Origin: Streptomyces sennicomposti
Lineage (GTDB): Bacteria; Actinomycetota; Actinomycetes; Streptomycetales; Streptomycetaceae
Reading direction: 5' to 3'
DNA length: 64,000 nt
Assembly (NCBI RefSeq): GCF_019890635.1
Contig: NZ_JAIOAB010000001.1
Span: forward strand, 186,001-250,000
Each line of letters opens with the position of its first letter. The stretch's first letter is position 1. Below the pieces are notes generated by a model, which saw only the letters and a program-made list of their open reading frames with translations, did not search any database and had not been told where the DNA came from. Shown here piece by piece: positions 25,212 through 34,703 of this stretch. The position numbers were made by a program, and so were the translations under genes.

Positions 25212-26693
25212 TCACGGGCGGGCGATCCCGCCCGCGTGGTCCCGGGCCACCGCGTCGACCGCGTCGGCCAGCCGGTCGAGCACGGCCGCCGCCTGCTCGT
25301 CGGTGATCGTCAGCGGCGGAAGCAGCCGTACGACGCTCGCGTGCCGGCCGCCGAGTTCGACGATCAGGCCGCGCCGCAGGCACTCCCGCTGGACCGCGGC
25401 GGCGAGTGCGGGCGCGGCGGGCCGGGGCTTCGGGGAGTTGCCCCACATCAGGGTTACGCCCTGGTCCTCGGCCACGGCGCCCTGGTCCTCGGCCGCGATG
25501 CCGGGGCCGTCGGCCGCGATGCCGGGGTCGTCGTGGCCCGGCTCGGTCTCCGGGTCGACCAGTTCCACGCCGAGCATCAGCCCGCGCCCCCGCACCTCCC
25601 CCACGCACGCGTGCTCCTCGGCCAGCCGGCCGAGTTGCGCGAGCATACGGGCGCCCAGCGTCGCGGCGCGTTCGGCGAGGCGGTTCTCGCGGACGTGGGC
25701 GAGGGTGGCGGCGCCCGCCGCCATGGCGAGCTGGTTGCCGCGGAACGTGCCCGCGTGCGCGCCCGGCTCCCAGACGTCCAGGTCGTCCCGGTAGACGACG
25801 ACGGCCAGCGGCAGGCTGCCGCCGATGGCCTTGGACAGCACCATCACGTCCGGTGTCACCCCGCTGTGGTCCACCGCCCAGAACGCGCCGGTGCGGCCGA
25901 CCCCGGTCTGGATCTCGTCGGCGATCAGCGGGATGGAGCGCTCGGCGGTGATCCGCCGCATGCGCCGCAGCCACGCGTCCGGCGCGGGATGGACGCCGCC
26001 CTCGCCCTGCACGGGTTCCAGGATCATCCCGGCCGGCGCCGGCACCCCGGACTTGGGGTCGTCCAGCACGGACTCGGTCCAGCGGGCGGCGAGTTCGGCC
26101 CCCCGAGCCCCGCCGACTCCGAACGGGCAGCGGTACTCCTGCGGGTACGGCAGCCGGGCGACCCGTACGTCCTCGGCGTGCCCGGAGGCGGCGGAGGCCC
26201 CGGCGGTCATGCCGTGATAGGCGCCGGTGAAGGCCATGACCGTGCTGCGGCCGGTGGCGGCGCGGACCAGTTTGAGGGCGGCCTCCACCGCGTCCGTGCC
26301 GGCCGGGCCGCAGAACTGCACGCGCGCGCGTGCCGCGAGTCCGGGCGGCAGCGTGGCGAAGAGTTCGGTGACGAACGCGTCCTTGACGGGTGTGGCCAGG
26401 TCGAGCGCGTGCAGCGGGGCGCCCGACTCCAGCACCCTGCGCACGGCGGCGAGGACCACGGGGTGGTTGTGCCCGAGGGCGAGGGTCCCGGCGCCGGAGA
26501 GGCAGTCCAGGTAACGGCGGCCGTCCGCGCCCTCGATGGTGAGCCCGCGCGCCCGCACCGGGACGATGGGCAGGGTGCGGGCGTAGGTGCGCGCCGCGGA
26601 CTCGCGCGCCGACTGGCGTCGCAGGATCCCCTCGTGCAGGGCGTACTCGTCCGCGGAGGCGTGTCCTCCGGGCGCAGACTCCGTCACGGTCAC
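25212..26693 (-). CDS. Class III PLP aminotransferase (diaminobutyrate-2-oxoglutarate type)
   Basis: A 493-residue enzyme with GTG start at 26693 after GGGAGG. The PLP site is [18 protein letters not shown] with Asp and then [16 protein letters not shown] with the Schiff-base Lys. GYHGMTAG-like text reads [18 protein letters not shown]. It resembles EctB/RhbA-type L-2,4-diaminobutyrate:2-oxoglutarate transaminases, which make the diamine for some siderophores. Next to the NIS synthetase it probably supplies that amine. An insert near residue 410 repeats the motif DxGIAAED and is absent from most family members. No decarboxylase or N-monooxygenase is encoded beside it, so the local pathway is incomplete. 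Confidence 0.9.
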   Translation of the reverse strand: MTVTESAPGGHASADEYALHEGILRRQSARESAARTYARTLPIVPVRARGLTIEGADGRRYLDCLSGAGTLALGHNHPVVLAAVRRVLESGAPLHALDLATPVKDAFVTELFATLPPGLAARARVQFCGPAGTDAVEAALKLVRAATGRSTVMAFTGAYHGMTAGASAASGHAEDVRVARLPYPQEYRCPFGVGGARGAELAARWTESVLDDPKSGVPAPAGMILEPVQGEGGVHPAPDAWLRRMRRITAERSIPLIADEIQTGVGRTGAFWAVDHSGVTPDVMVLSKAIGGSLPLAVVVYRDDLDVWEPGAHAGTFRGNQLAMAAGAATLAHVRENRLAERAATLGARMLAQLGRLAEEHACVGEVRGRGLMLGVELVDPETEPGHDDPGIAADGPGIAAEDQGAVAEDQGVTLMWGNSPKPRPAAPALAAAVQRECLRRGLIVELGGRHASVVRLLPPLTITDEQAAAVLDRLADAVDAVARDHAGGIARP

Positions 26694-27160
26694 GGTTTCC
26701 CGTCCTCCCGCTGTCCCAAGGTCTCGGCCGCCACCTGTCCCGAGGGGCCCGGCTCCCACTCCCCGCACGACAGCGCACGTCAGCGGCGGGGACCCGGACG
26801 CGGACAGCGGGCCCCCGCCGCTACAACCGCCGGCCGTCCGCCGGGTTACGGGTTGCGGCGAGATCCACGCCGACGCAGCAGCCCCCGGCCCGGCGCGCCT
26901 CCCCGCCGCGCCCCCGGACCAGGCGTCGCCCCGCCGCCGACCGCACCCGCGCAACCGCGGCAAACCGGCGGAACTCCGGACGATCGGTCCAGGTCAGCGG
27001 CTGTAGCCGAACCGTTGCCGTTCCGTCGGCACCGCCCCACAGCGACCGCATAGTGTGTGGTGGCGTTCCGGCACGCCGTGACACGCCCGTATCCGTGCGG
27101 AGTTGGGCGCGTGGTCGCGGCGGCAGCAGCAAGTCCGTTCATCCCAGGGGGAGTCAGAGC
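26694..27160. other. Divergent intergenic region, no gene supported
   Basis: 467 bases between the aminotransferase and protease starts. It must hold both promoters. TAGTGT at 27051-27056 is a possible -10 for the protease. No iron box, hairpin pair or repeat stands out. Confidence 0.4.
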
Positions 27161-28399
27161 ATGCGACCCATACGCCCGTCCGTCACCGCTCGTCGGGGAG
27201 GGAGCGCCCGGCGGGGGACCTCCCCCGTACTGGCCGCCGCCGCGCTGGTCTCGGTCATGGCGCTCACCGCCACCGGCTGCAACTCGGGCGACGACCACGC
27301 GGACGCGAAGTCCTCCCCTTCCGCGGCCGCCGACGGGTCGGACGCCACCGGCGACGGCAAGATCAAGATCCCGGACCAGCTGCGCCAGAAGCTCAAGGAC
27401 CACGGGATCGACATCGACAAGTGGAAGAACGGCGCCTGGAAGAACTGGGACAAGGACGACTGGCTGCGCGAGGCCGACGACTTCGTCAACCCGATCATCC
27501 AGGGGCTGTGGGACCCGGACCGGATGCGCCGGGCCGATGACCCGGACAAGGGCGTGGACGACAACGACATCTCCGGTGACCAGGGCGTCACGGACCCGAC
27601 GCCGGCCCCGGTCCAGGCGCAGGCGGTGGCGCCGAGCTACCACGCCAACGCGGCCACCGCGGGCAAGGTGTTCTTCGACTCCCCCGAGGGCACGATGGTC
27701 TGCTCGGCGACGGTCGTCGAGGACCCCGCCCACCCGGGCAAGTCGAACCTGGTGTGGACGGCGGGCCACTGCGTGCACGCCGGCAAGAAGGGCGGCTGGT
27801 ACCGCAACATCGCGTTCGTGCCGTCGTACAACGACGCGGGCCGCAGCGCCGCTCAGTTGCAGGGCGCGAGCCGTGACGAGGTCGCCCCGTACGGCGTGTG
27901 GTGGGGCGACTGGGCGCAGACCTCCGACCAGTGGATCGCGAACGGCGGTGCGACCGGCGGCCAGGGCGCACCGTACGACTACGCGGTGATCCATGTGACG
28001 CCGGAGAAGGGCGGGAACGGCAAGTCCCTTCAGGAGACGGTCGGCGCGGCGCTGCCGGTGAACTTCGACGCCCCGGCGGTGCCGAAGGTGAGCAGCATCA
28101 CCGCGACCGGTTACCCGGCGGCCCCGCCGTACGACGGGCAGCGGCTGTACCGGTGCCAGGACAAGCCCGGGCGACTGTCGGTGACCGCCTCCGACCCGAC
28201 GATGTACCGCATCGGCTGCACCATGACCGGCGGTTCGTCCGGCGGCGGCTGGGTCGAGACGGGCGCGGACGGCAAGCCGGCGCTGGTGTCCAACACCTCG
28301 ATCGGCCCGGTGTCGGCGGGCTGGCTGGCCGGGCCGCGGCTGGGTCCGGTGGCGAAGAAGGTGTACGACTCGGTCAGTAAGAAGTTCGCCGGGCAGTGA
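27161..28399 (+). CDS. Secreted trypsin-like serine peptidase, probable lipoprotein
   Basis: A 412-residue exported protein starting at ATG 27161 with AGGGGGAG upstream. A twin-Arg-containing N-terminus (VTARRGGSARRGTS) precedes a hydrophobic stretch and the lipobox-like TATGC, so Cys35 may be lipidated. Residues 60-160 are acidic and helical (KIKIPDQLRQKLKDHGIDID). The peptidase domain has the triad: His in VWTAGHCVHA, Asp in YDYAVIHV and Ser in TGGSSGGGW. Cysteines next to these motifs could form disulfides. It probably acts at the outer face of the membrane or cell wall; the target is unknown. It is a single gene ended by a strong terminator. Confidence 0.88.
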   Translation: MRPIRPSVTARRGGSARRGTSPVLAAAALVSVMALTATGCNSGDDHADAKSSPSAAADGSDATGDGKIKIPDQLRQKLKDHGIDIDKWKNGAWKNWDKDDWLREADDFVNPIIQGLWDPDRMRRADDPDKGVDDNDISGDQGVTDPTPAPVQAQAVAPSYHANAATAGKVFFDSPEGTMVCSATVVEDPAHPGKSNLVWTAGHCVHAGKKGGWYRNIAFVPSYNDAGRSAAQLQGASRDEVAPYGVWWGDWAQTSDQWIANGGATGGQGAPYDYAVIHVTPEKGGNGKSLQETVGAALPVNFDAPAVPKVSSITATGYPAAPPYDGQRLYRCQDKPGRLSVTASDPTMYRIGCTMTGGSSGGGWVETGADGKPALVSNTSIGPVSAGWLAGPRLGPVAKKVYDSVSKKFAGQ

Positions 28400-28490
28400 C
28401 CGCTCCTCGATGAGCCCGCGGTGACCGCACCCGCCTTGAGCACGCGGTGACCCGTGCCGCGCCGGGCACGCGGTGAACGCGCAGGCGGCG
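28397..28490 (+). repeat. 25-26 bp tandem repeat anchored on the protease stop codon
   Basis: Units start at 28397 (the TGA), 28422, 28448 and 28474. Each starts TGAcc or TGAac and ends with GxGCxCGCGG; the interiors are diverged. Confidence 0.8.
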
Positions 28491-28718
28491 GGGTGCCGCA
28501 CACCCACACCCCGCCGCCGGCCCGCGCCCGAGCGGCGCGCCACGCGACGGAAACGACGAAGCCGAGCAGCAGCAGACGAACCTACGGGGCCCGCAGCTGG
28601 GCCGGGGCGCGCAGGCGCTGTACGAGAACATGAGCCGCGCCCACGGCGGCGGGTGACACGGGCCCCGGCACGAGGCACGCCCACGAGGCGCGGCACAGGT
28701 CCCGCCCCTGAAGACGAC

Positions 28719-28754
28719 GAGGGCCCGCCCCCGGTGAATCGGGGGCGGGCCCTC
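28719..28754. terminator. Bidirectional terminator between the protease and hflX
   Basis: A 15-base perfect stem (GAGGGCCCGCCCCCG with CGGGGGCGGGCCCTC) and a 6-base loop lie between two convergent genes. Confidence 0.92.
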
Positions 28755-28755
28755 C

Positions 28756-28800
28756 TGTCGTGCGTCCGGCTGTCGTGCGTCCGACTGTCGTGAGCCCGGC
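28756..28800. repeat. 15-bp tandem repeat, three units
   Basis: TGTCGTGCGTCCGGC repeats at 28756, 28771 and 28786, with one and three changes. It lies in the gap between the terminator and the end of hflX. Confidence 0.85.
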
Positions 28801-28821
28801 GCAACCGGGCCGTCCGGTCGA

Positions 28822-30312
28822 CTACAGCGCGGAGGCCGGCACGTACGGCGCCAGGTCGGCCGCCAGCTCCTCGTGCACCCGGGCCTTGAGCAGGGTGCCC
28901 TCCGCGGTGTGCTCCTCGGAGATCACCTCGCCCTCGGTGTGGGCGCGGGCGACGAGCTTGCCGTGCGTGTACGGCACGAGCGCCTCGATCTCGACGGACG
29001 GGCGGGGCAGCTCGGCGTCGATCAGGGCGAGCAGCTCGGGGATGCCCCGGCCGGTGCGGGCCGACACCGCGATGGAGTGCTTCTCCACCCGCAGCAGCCG
29101 CTGGAGGACCAGCGGGTCGGCCGCGTCCGCCTTGTTGACGACGACGATCTCGGGCACGTCGGTCGCGCCGACGTCCCTGATCACCTCGCGCACGGCGGCC
29201 AGCTGCTCCTCCGGGTTCGGGTGCGAGCCGTCCACCACGTGCAGGATCAGGTCGGAGTCGCCGACCTCCTCCATGGTGGAGCGGAACGCCTCGACCAGGT
29301 GGTGCGGCAGGTGCCGGACGAAACCGACGGTGTCGGCCAGCGTGTAGAGCCGGCCGCTCGGGGTCTCGGCCCGGCGCACGGTCGGGTCCAGGGTCGCGAA
29401 CAGCGCGTTCTCGACCAGGACGCCCGCGCCGGTGAGACGGTTGAGCAGGGAGGACTTGCCGGCGTTGGTGTAGCCGGCGATGGCGACGGAGGGCACCTTG
29501 TTGCGGCGCCGCTCCTGGCGCTTCAGCTCGCGGCCGGTCTTCATCTCCGCGATCTCCCGGCGCATCTTCGCCATCTTCTCGCGGATCCGCCGCCGGTCCG
29601 TCTCGATCTTGGTCTCACCGGGACCTCGGGTGGCGAGGCCGCCGCTGCCGCCGCCCATCTGCCGGGACAGCGACTGACCCCAGCCGCGCAGCCGCGGCAG
29701 CATGTACTGCATCTGCGCGAGCGCGACCTGCGCCTTGCCCTCGCGGGACTTGGCGTGCTGGGCGAAGATGTCCAGGATCAGGGCCGTGCGGTCGATGACC
29801 TTGACCTTGACGATGTCCTCGAGGTGGATCAGCTGGCCGGGGCTCAGCTCACCGTCGCAGATGACGGTGTCGGCGCCCGTCTCCAGGACGATGTCCCGCA
29901 GCTCGTCGGCCTTGCCGGAACCGATGTAGGTGGCCGCGTCGGGCTTGTCGCGGCGCTGGATGACGCCGTCGAGCACCATCGCGCCCGCGGTCTCCGCGAG
30001 GGCGGCCAGCTCGGCGAGGGAGTTGTCCGCGTCCTGCACGGTCCCCGAGGTCCAGACGCCGACGAGGACGACCCGCTCCAGCCGGAGCTGGCGGTACTCG
30101 ACCTCGGTGACGTCCTCGAGTTCGGTGGAGAGGCCCGCGACGCGGCGCAGGGCCGCGCGCTCGGAGCGGTCGAACTGGTCGCCGTCCCGCTCCGTGTCGA
30201 CCTCGTGGCTCCAGGCGACGTCCTCCTCCATCAGGGCATCGGCCCGAAGACCTTCGGGATAGGTGTGCGCGAGGCGCTTGGTGGCCTGGGAAGAGGAAGA
30301 AGAGGAGGTCAT
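28822..30312 (-). CDS. hflX: GTPase HflX
   Basis: A 496-residue ribosome-associated GTPase that splits or rescues 70S ribosomes under stress. The N-terminal domain contains AATYIGSGKADEL and the Gly-rich QMGGGSGGLATRGPGE. The G domain has G1 GYTNAGKSS, G2 around ATLDPTVRR, G3 DTVGFV and G4 NKAD (VVVNKADAAD). A long N-terminal extension of about 75 residues, including a Ser run, is typical of actinobacteria. The ATG at 30312 has AAGGA upstream. It is monocistronic and convergent with the protease gene. Confidence 0.96.
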   Translation of the reverse strand: MTSSSSSSQATKRLAHTYPEGLRADALMEEDVAWSHEVDTERDGDQFDRSERAALRRVAGLSTELEDVTEVEYRQLRLERVVLVGVWTSGTVQDADNSLAELAALAETAGAMVLDGVIQRRDKPDAATYIGSGKADELRDIVLETGADTVICDGELSPGQLIHLEDIVKVKVIDRTALILDIFAQHAKSREGKAQVALAQMQYMLPRLRGWGQSLSRQMGGGSGGLATRGPGETKIETDRRRIREKMAKMRREIAEMKTGRELKRQERRRNKVPSVAIAGYTNAGKSSLLNRLTGAGVLVENALFATLDPTVRRAETPSGRLYTLADTVGFVRHLPHHLVEAFRSTMEEVGDSDLILHVVDGSHPNPEEQLAAVREVIRDVGATDVPEIVVVNKADAADPLVLQRLLRVEKHSIAVSARTGRGIPELLALIDAELPRPSVEIEALVPYTHGKLVARAHTEGEVISEEHTAEGTLLKARVHEELAADLAPYVPASAL

Positions 30313-30549
30313 TGGGTCCTTACGTCGTTGGGGAATCCGTGGTGCGGCGCGGGGGCGCGGTCACACATCTGATGCGCCGCGACGGCCACTCCGTCACTGT
30401 CGACAACGTCCGGGCTCTCCGGGAGATTCCCGGCGCCGGGCCGCGCCGACCGGAAGATGGTCGCACGGCACGGCCCGTCTCGTCACGGTGTTATTTCCCC
30501 GCTCGCCCGTCCTGTCACCTCTTCCCGGGCGCCGATGTGCGCCGCCGCG

Positions 30550-32034
30550 TCACTTCTTCGTCTTCACCGACTTCAGGGGCGGCTGCTGCTTCCAGTCCGG
30601 GTGGCCGGGCATCGGCGGGGTCTTCTCGCCGTACAGCCACGCCTGGAAGAAGGCGCTCAGGTCGCGGCCGGCGATCTGGGAGGCGAGGCGCTCGAAGTCG
30701 GCGGTGGTGGCGGTGCCGTCCTCGTGGTCGCGCACCCAGGAGCGCTCCAGGCGTTCGAAGGCCGGCTTGCCGATCTCCTGGCGCAGCGCGTACAGGACGA
30801 GGGCCGCGCCGTCGTAGATGTTCGGGCGGAAGATGCTGATCTTCTCGCCGGCCTTCGGGGCCTTGGGCCGCGCGGGCGGTCCGCCGGCCGCGCGCCAGCC
30901 GTCGGAGGCGCCGTAGGCGGCCTTCATCCGGGCTTCCATGGGCCGGTTCGCCTTCTCCTCGGCGTACAGGGCCTCGTACCAGGTCGCGTGGCCCTCGTTG
31001 AGCCATACGTCGGACCAGGAGCGGGGGCTGACGCTGTCGCCGAACCACTGGTGGGACAGCTCGTGCACCATGACCGACTCGACGTACCACTTCGGGTAGG
31101 CGGCGTCGGTGAACAGGTCCTTCTCGAAGAGGGAGAGGGTCTGCGTCTCCAGTTCGAAGCCGGTCTTCGCCGACGCCACGAGCACGCCGTACGTCTCGAA
31201 CGGGTAGTCGCCGATCTTGCCCTCCAGCCAGGCGATCTGGTCCGGGGTCTTGGCCAGCCAGGGTTCGAGGGCGGCGCGGTCCTGGGCGGGGACGACGTCG
31301 CGGACGGGCAGGCCGTGCGGGCCGGGGCGGTGCAGCACGGCGGAGCGGCCGATGGAGACCTGGGTCAGCTCGGTGGCCATCGGGTGCTGGGTGCGGTACG
31401 TCCAGGTGGTTCCCGCGCGGCTGCGGGCGGCCTGGACGGGCAGGCCGTTGGCGACGGCGGTGTAGCCCTCGGGCGCGGTCACGTGGATGGTGAACATCGC
31501 CTTGTCGGAGGGGTGGTCGTTGCACGGGAACACCAGGTGGGCGACGTCGGCCTGGTTCGCCATGGCCAGTCCGTCCGCGGTCTGCACCCAGCCGCCGTCC
31601 CGGCCCTTCTGGGGGACCGGATTGCTGGTGTGGCGCACGGTGATGCGCGTCCGGCTGTGCTCGGGCAGCGGGTGCTTCGGGGTGATCACGAGATCCTCGT
31701 CGGCGAAGGCGAAGGCGGCGGGCTCGCCGTCGACCTCGACGGAGTCGACGGTGCCGTGCGTGAAGTCCAGGTTGACGCTGTCCAGGGTCCTGGTCGTGCG
31801 GGCGTCGATCGTGGTGACGGCCTGGAGCGGCTTGCCGTTGTCGCCGGAGTAGGCGAAGGAGAGGTCGTACGCCGACACGTCGTACCCCGGGTTGCCGAGG
31901 TACGGGAAGAGCCGGTCGCCGACCCCGAGCGGTGCGGGCGGGGCGCTCGCGGCCAGCAGGCAGACGCAGGCGGCGGACGCGAGGAGGGTCGCCTTCAGGC
32001 GACGCGGGACGTGGTGACGGAGGGTGCGCGGCAT
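30550..32034 (-). CDS. Secreted M1-family zinc metallopeptidase
   Basis: A 494-residue exported peptidase. The start at ATG 32034 gives a classical signal peptide (MPRTLRHHVPRRLK, then LLASAACVCLLAA). The zinc motif is HELSHQW followed 18 residues later by Glu in NEGHATWYEAL, as in M1 aminopeptidases. The substrate-binding GxMEN-type loop is not obvious; the text before the zinc site is ASAKTGFELETQTLS, where GFELET may take its place. The Cys in the signal region is not in a good lipobox. M1 enzymes trim N-terminal residues from peptides; an outside-the-cell role in peptide scavenging is likely. An in-frame upstream start at 32091 would spoil the signal peptide. Confidence 0.9.
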   Translation of the reverse strand: MPRTLRHHVPRRLKATLLASAACVCLLAASAPPAPLGVGDRLFPYLGNPGYDVSAYDLSFAYSGDNGKPLQAVTTIDARTTRTLDSVNLDFTHGTVDSVEVDGEPAAFAFADEDLVITPKHPLPEHSRTRITVRHTSNPVPQKGRDGGWVQTADGLAMANQADVAHLVFPCNDHPSDKAMFTIHVTAPEGYTAVANGLPVQAARSRAGTTWTYRTQHPMATELTQVSIGRSAVLHRPGPHGLPVRDVVPAQDRAALEPWLAKTPDQIAWLEGKIGDYPFETYGVLVASAKTGFELETQTLSLFEKDLFTDAAYPKWYVESVMVHELSHQWFGDSVSPRSWSDVWLNEGHATWYEALYAEEKANRPMEARMKAAYGASDGWRAAGGPPARPKAPKAGEKISIFRPNIYDGAALVLYALRQEIGKPAFERLERSWVRDHEDGTATTADFERLASQIAGRDLSAFFQAWLYGEKTPPMPGHPDWKQQPPLKSVKTKK

Positions 32035-32165
32035 GCACACACCGCTATCAGCGCCTAGTGCGAGTACGGCGGCGACGCGCGCCCGGGCCACCCGAACGGG
32101 TTCTTCTGGAGCCGGCGCTCAGTCTTCCGCCCGGCGCGCTCCCGTACGCCCCGGCGGGTGCCCGC

Positions 32166-34403
32166 TCACGCCCCCGGCGGCTGCGGCTGGGCGCGGCTGA
32201 CGTCGTAGACGCCGGGGACGCTGCGCATCGCCCGCATCAGGGCGGGCAGCCGGGCGGCGTCGGGCAGTTGCAGGGTGTAGGTGTGGTGGACGCGCTGCTG
32301 GGCCGGTGGGGCCACGGTCGCCGAGACGATCTCGACGCCTTCCAGCGCGATGGCCTCGGTCAGGTCGGCGAGCAGATGAGGCCGGCCGAACGATTCGGCC
32401 AGCAGCGTCACCCGGCAGGCGGTGGTGTCTCCCCAGCGCACGCCGACCTCCGCGCGCCCCGTGCCCTTCATCCGGGCGACCCCGGGGCACTCGACGCGGT
32501 GCACGGTGACCACTCCCCCGCGCACGGCGAACGCGGCGACCCGGTCGGGCGGTACGGGCGTGCAGCAGCCGGCGAGCCGTACGGCGGTGTGGGGGGCGTC
32601 CACGACGACCGCGCCCGCCGCATCGGACCGCCCGCCGAGCGCCTCGGCACCGGGGCCGGCGGGGGCTTCGGCAGCCGGCCCGCCGAGGGCGCCGGTCACC
32701 GGGCCGCCGAGCGCGTCGGTCGTCGGCTCGGCCAGGGCGCCGGAGGCGTCGGCGGTGTCCGGGGCCGCCGCGTCGCGCAGGTCCCGTTCCTCCTCCGGCT
32801 CGTCGTCGGCCGGGGCCGGGTGGGTCGCCAGCCAGCGCTGGATGGCGATGCGGGCGGCCGGGGTGTGGGCGTGCTCGAGCCACTCCCGGGAGGGTTCGGA
32901 GGCCGGGTCCTGGCCCATCAGGAGCTGGACGGTGTCGCCGTCCTTCAGGACGGTGCTCAGCCTGGCGAGGCGGCCGTTGACGCGGGCGCCGATGCACGCG
33001 TGCGCGTCCTCGCCGTACTGGGCGTAGGCGGCGTCCACGCAGGTGGCGCCGTCGGGCAGGCCGAGGGTGCCGCCGTCGGGCCGGAAGACGGTGATCTCGC
33101 GGTCCTGGGCGAGGTCCTCGCGCAGGGTGGACCAGAAGGTGTCGGGGTCGGGCGCGGCCTCCTGCCAGTCGAGGAGGCGGGAGAGCCAGCCGGGGCGGGT
33201 GGGGTCCACGCGCTCGCCGTCGCCCGCGCTCTGCTCCTCGGCGGGAGCGGCGTAGGGGTTTCCGAGGGCGACGACGCCGGCCTCGGCGACCTTGTGCATC
33301 TGGTGGGTGCGGATGAGGACTTCGACGACCTGGCCGTCCTCGCGGGCGACGGCGGTGTGCAGCGACTGGTACAGGTTGAACTTGGGGACCGCGATGAAGT
33401 CCTTGAACTCCGAGACCACCGGCGCCATACAGGTGTGCAGTTCGCCGAGGACGCCGTAACAGTCGGCGTCCTCGGTGACCAGGACCAGCAGCCGGCCGAA
33501 GTCGGCGCCGCGCAGCCGGCCCCGTTTGCGGGAGACCCGGTGCACGGAGACGAAGTGCCGTGGCCGGACGAGGACTTCGGCGGCGATGTCGGCCTCGCGC
33601 AGCACCCCGCGCACCTGTTCGGCGACCTCGGTGAGCGGGTCGCCGGGGCGGCTCGCGTTCTCCGCGATCAGTTCGCGGGTGTGCCGGTACTCCTCGGGGT
33701 GGAGGATCGCGAAGACCAGGTCCTCCAGCTCGGTCTTGAGGGCCTGCACGCCGAGCCGTTCGGCGAGCGGGATGAGCACGTCCCTGGTCACCTTGGCGAT
33801 CCGGGCCTGTTTCTCCGGGCGCATGACGCCGAGGGTGCGCATGTTGTGCAGCCGGTCGGCGAGTTTGATCGACATCACCCGCACGTCGCTGCCGGTGGCG
33901 ACGAGCATCTTGCGGAACGTCTCGGGCTCGGCGGCGGCGCCGTAGTCGACCTTCTCCAGCTTGGTGACGCCGTCCACGAGATAGCGGACCTCGGCGCCGA
34001 ACTCCTCGCCGACCTGGTCGAGCGTCACGTCGGTGTCCTCGACGGTGTCGTGCAGCAGGGACGCGGTCAACGTCGTGGTCTCCGCGCCGAGTTCGGCGAG
34101 GATCAGGGTCACGGCGAGCGGGTGCGTGATGTACGGCTCGCCGCTCTTGCGCATCTGGCCGCGGTGCGAGGACTCGGCCAGGACGTAGGCGCGGCGCAGC
34201 GGTTCGAGGTCGGCGTCCGGGAAGTGGGCCCGGTGCGCCTCGGCGACATGGCCGATGGCGTCGGGCAGGCGGTCGCGGGCGGCGGGGCCGAGCAGTGCGG
34301 CCCGCCCCAGGCGGCGCAGGTCGAGCCGCGGGCGGGCCTTCCTGCGGGGCGCCGCCGGCACCACCGCTCCCGGGGCCGCGGGATTCGTGGCATCCGCACT
34401 CAT
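32166..34403 (-). CDS. rshA: RelA/SpoT homologue with intact hydrolase and altered synthetase site
   Basis: A 745-residue long RSH protein; the ATG at 34403 has GGAGG five bases upstream. The HD hydrolase domain is complete: RKSGEPYITHP, LLHDTVEDT (about residues 118-123) and ADRLHNMRT. The synthetase domain has the PKFNLYQSLHT loop, but other key positions differ from canonical enzymes: RPKHYYS-type text reads RPRHFVS, the DLxGxRIL Arg is replaced (DFGRLLVLV), and ExQIRT reads EVLIRT. TGS and ACT domains follow, separated by a Gly/Ala/Pro insert. The symbol follows the second RSH gene of S. coelicolor, found in this same context. It is most simply read as a (p)ppGpp hydrolase with weak or no synthesis, which is an inference from residues. 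Confidence 0.88.
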   Translation of the reverse strand: MSADATNPAAPGAVVPAAPRRKARPRLDLRRLGRAALLGPAARDRLPDAIGHVAEAHRAHFPDADLEPLRRAYVLAESSHRGQMRKSGEPYITHPLAVTLILAELGAETTTLTASLLHDTVEDTDVTLDQVGEEFGAEVRYLVDGVTKLEKVDYGAAAEPETFRKMLVATGSDVRVMSIKLADRLHNMRTLGVMRPEKQARIAKVTRDVLIPLAERLGVQALKTELEDLVFAILHPEEYRHTRELIAENASRPGDPLTEVAEQVRGVLREADIAAEVLVRPRHFVSVHRVSRKRGRLRGADFGRLLVLVTEDADCYGVLGELHTCMAPVVSEFKDFIAVPKFNLYQSLHTAVAREDGQVVEVLIRTHQMHKVAEAGVVALGNPYAAPAEEQSAGDGERVDPTRPGWLSRLLDWQEAAPDPDTFWSTLREDLAQDREITVFRPDGGTLGLPDGATCVDAAYAQYGEDAHACIGARVNGRLARLSTVLKDGDTVQLLMGQDPASEPSREWLEHAHTPAARIAIQRWLATHPAPADDEPEEERDLRDAAAPDTADASGALAEPTTDALGGPVTGALGGPAAEAPAGPGAEALGGRSDAAGAVVVDAPHTAVRLAGCCTPVPPDRVAAFAVRGGVVTVHRVECPGVARMKGTGRAEVGVRWGDTTACRVTLLAESFGRPHLLADLTEAIALEGVEIVSATVAPPAQQRVHHTYTLQLPDAARLPALMRAMRSVPGVYDVSRAQPQPPGA

Positions 34404-34670
34404 GGGCACCTCCGGCTGCGTGGACCGGTGGACGGGGTGCCCCAGGGCGTACGCGGCTCAGGGGTTGGCGTCGGATCCCCCGTCCGGGCCGGTGCTTGAT
34501 GCTACCGAGCCCAGCACACTCGGCCGACCACCTCTCGGGGAGCGTGAAACGGATCACCCATTCGAGCGACGATCCGGAGGTTTACGGTTTTCGGTCACCT
34601 GACATGCGGGTGACCGTGGATTCCCGCGTGCGTCCGGATCTCCGCCCTGGGTCTTGTCGATCTTGCCGCG

Positions 34671-34694
34671 CGCCGGCCTTGCGATCGGCCGGCG
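34671..34694 (-). terminator. dapF terminator hairpin
   Basis: CGCCGGCC and GGCCGGCG pair around an 8-base loop, 10 bases beyond the dapF stop on the minus strand. Confidence 0.7.
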
Positions 34695-34703
34695 GGGGCA
34701 CGG

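Noticed and set aside
25003..27160. Iron-regulator (IdeR/DmdR) box for the siderophore cluster
   Set aside because: No TTAGGTTAGSCTAACCTAA-like sequence could be found upstream of the three genes.
28473..28793. Plus-strand frame between the protease and hflX
   Set aside because: It runs through a repeat array and straight through the bidirectional terminator hairpin, so it cannot be a normal gene.
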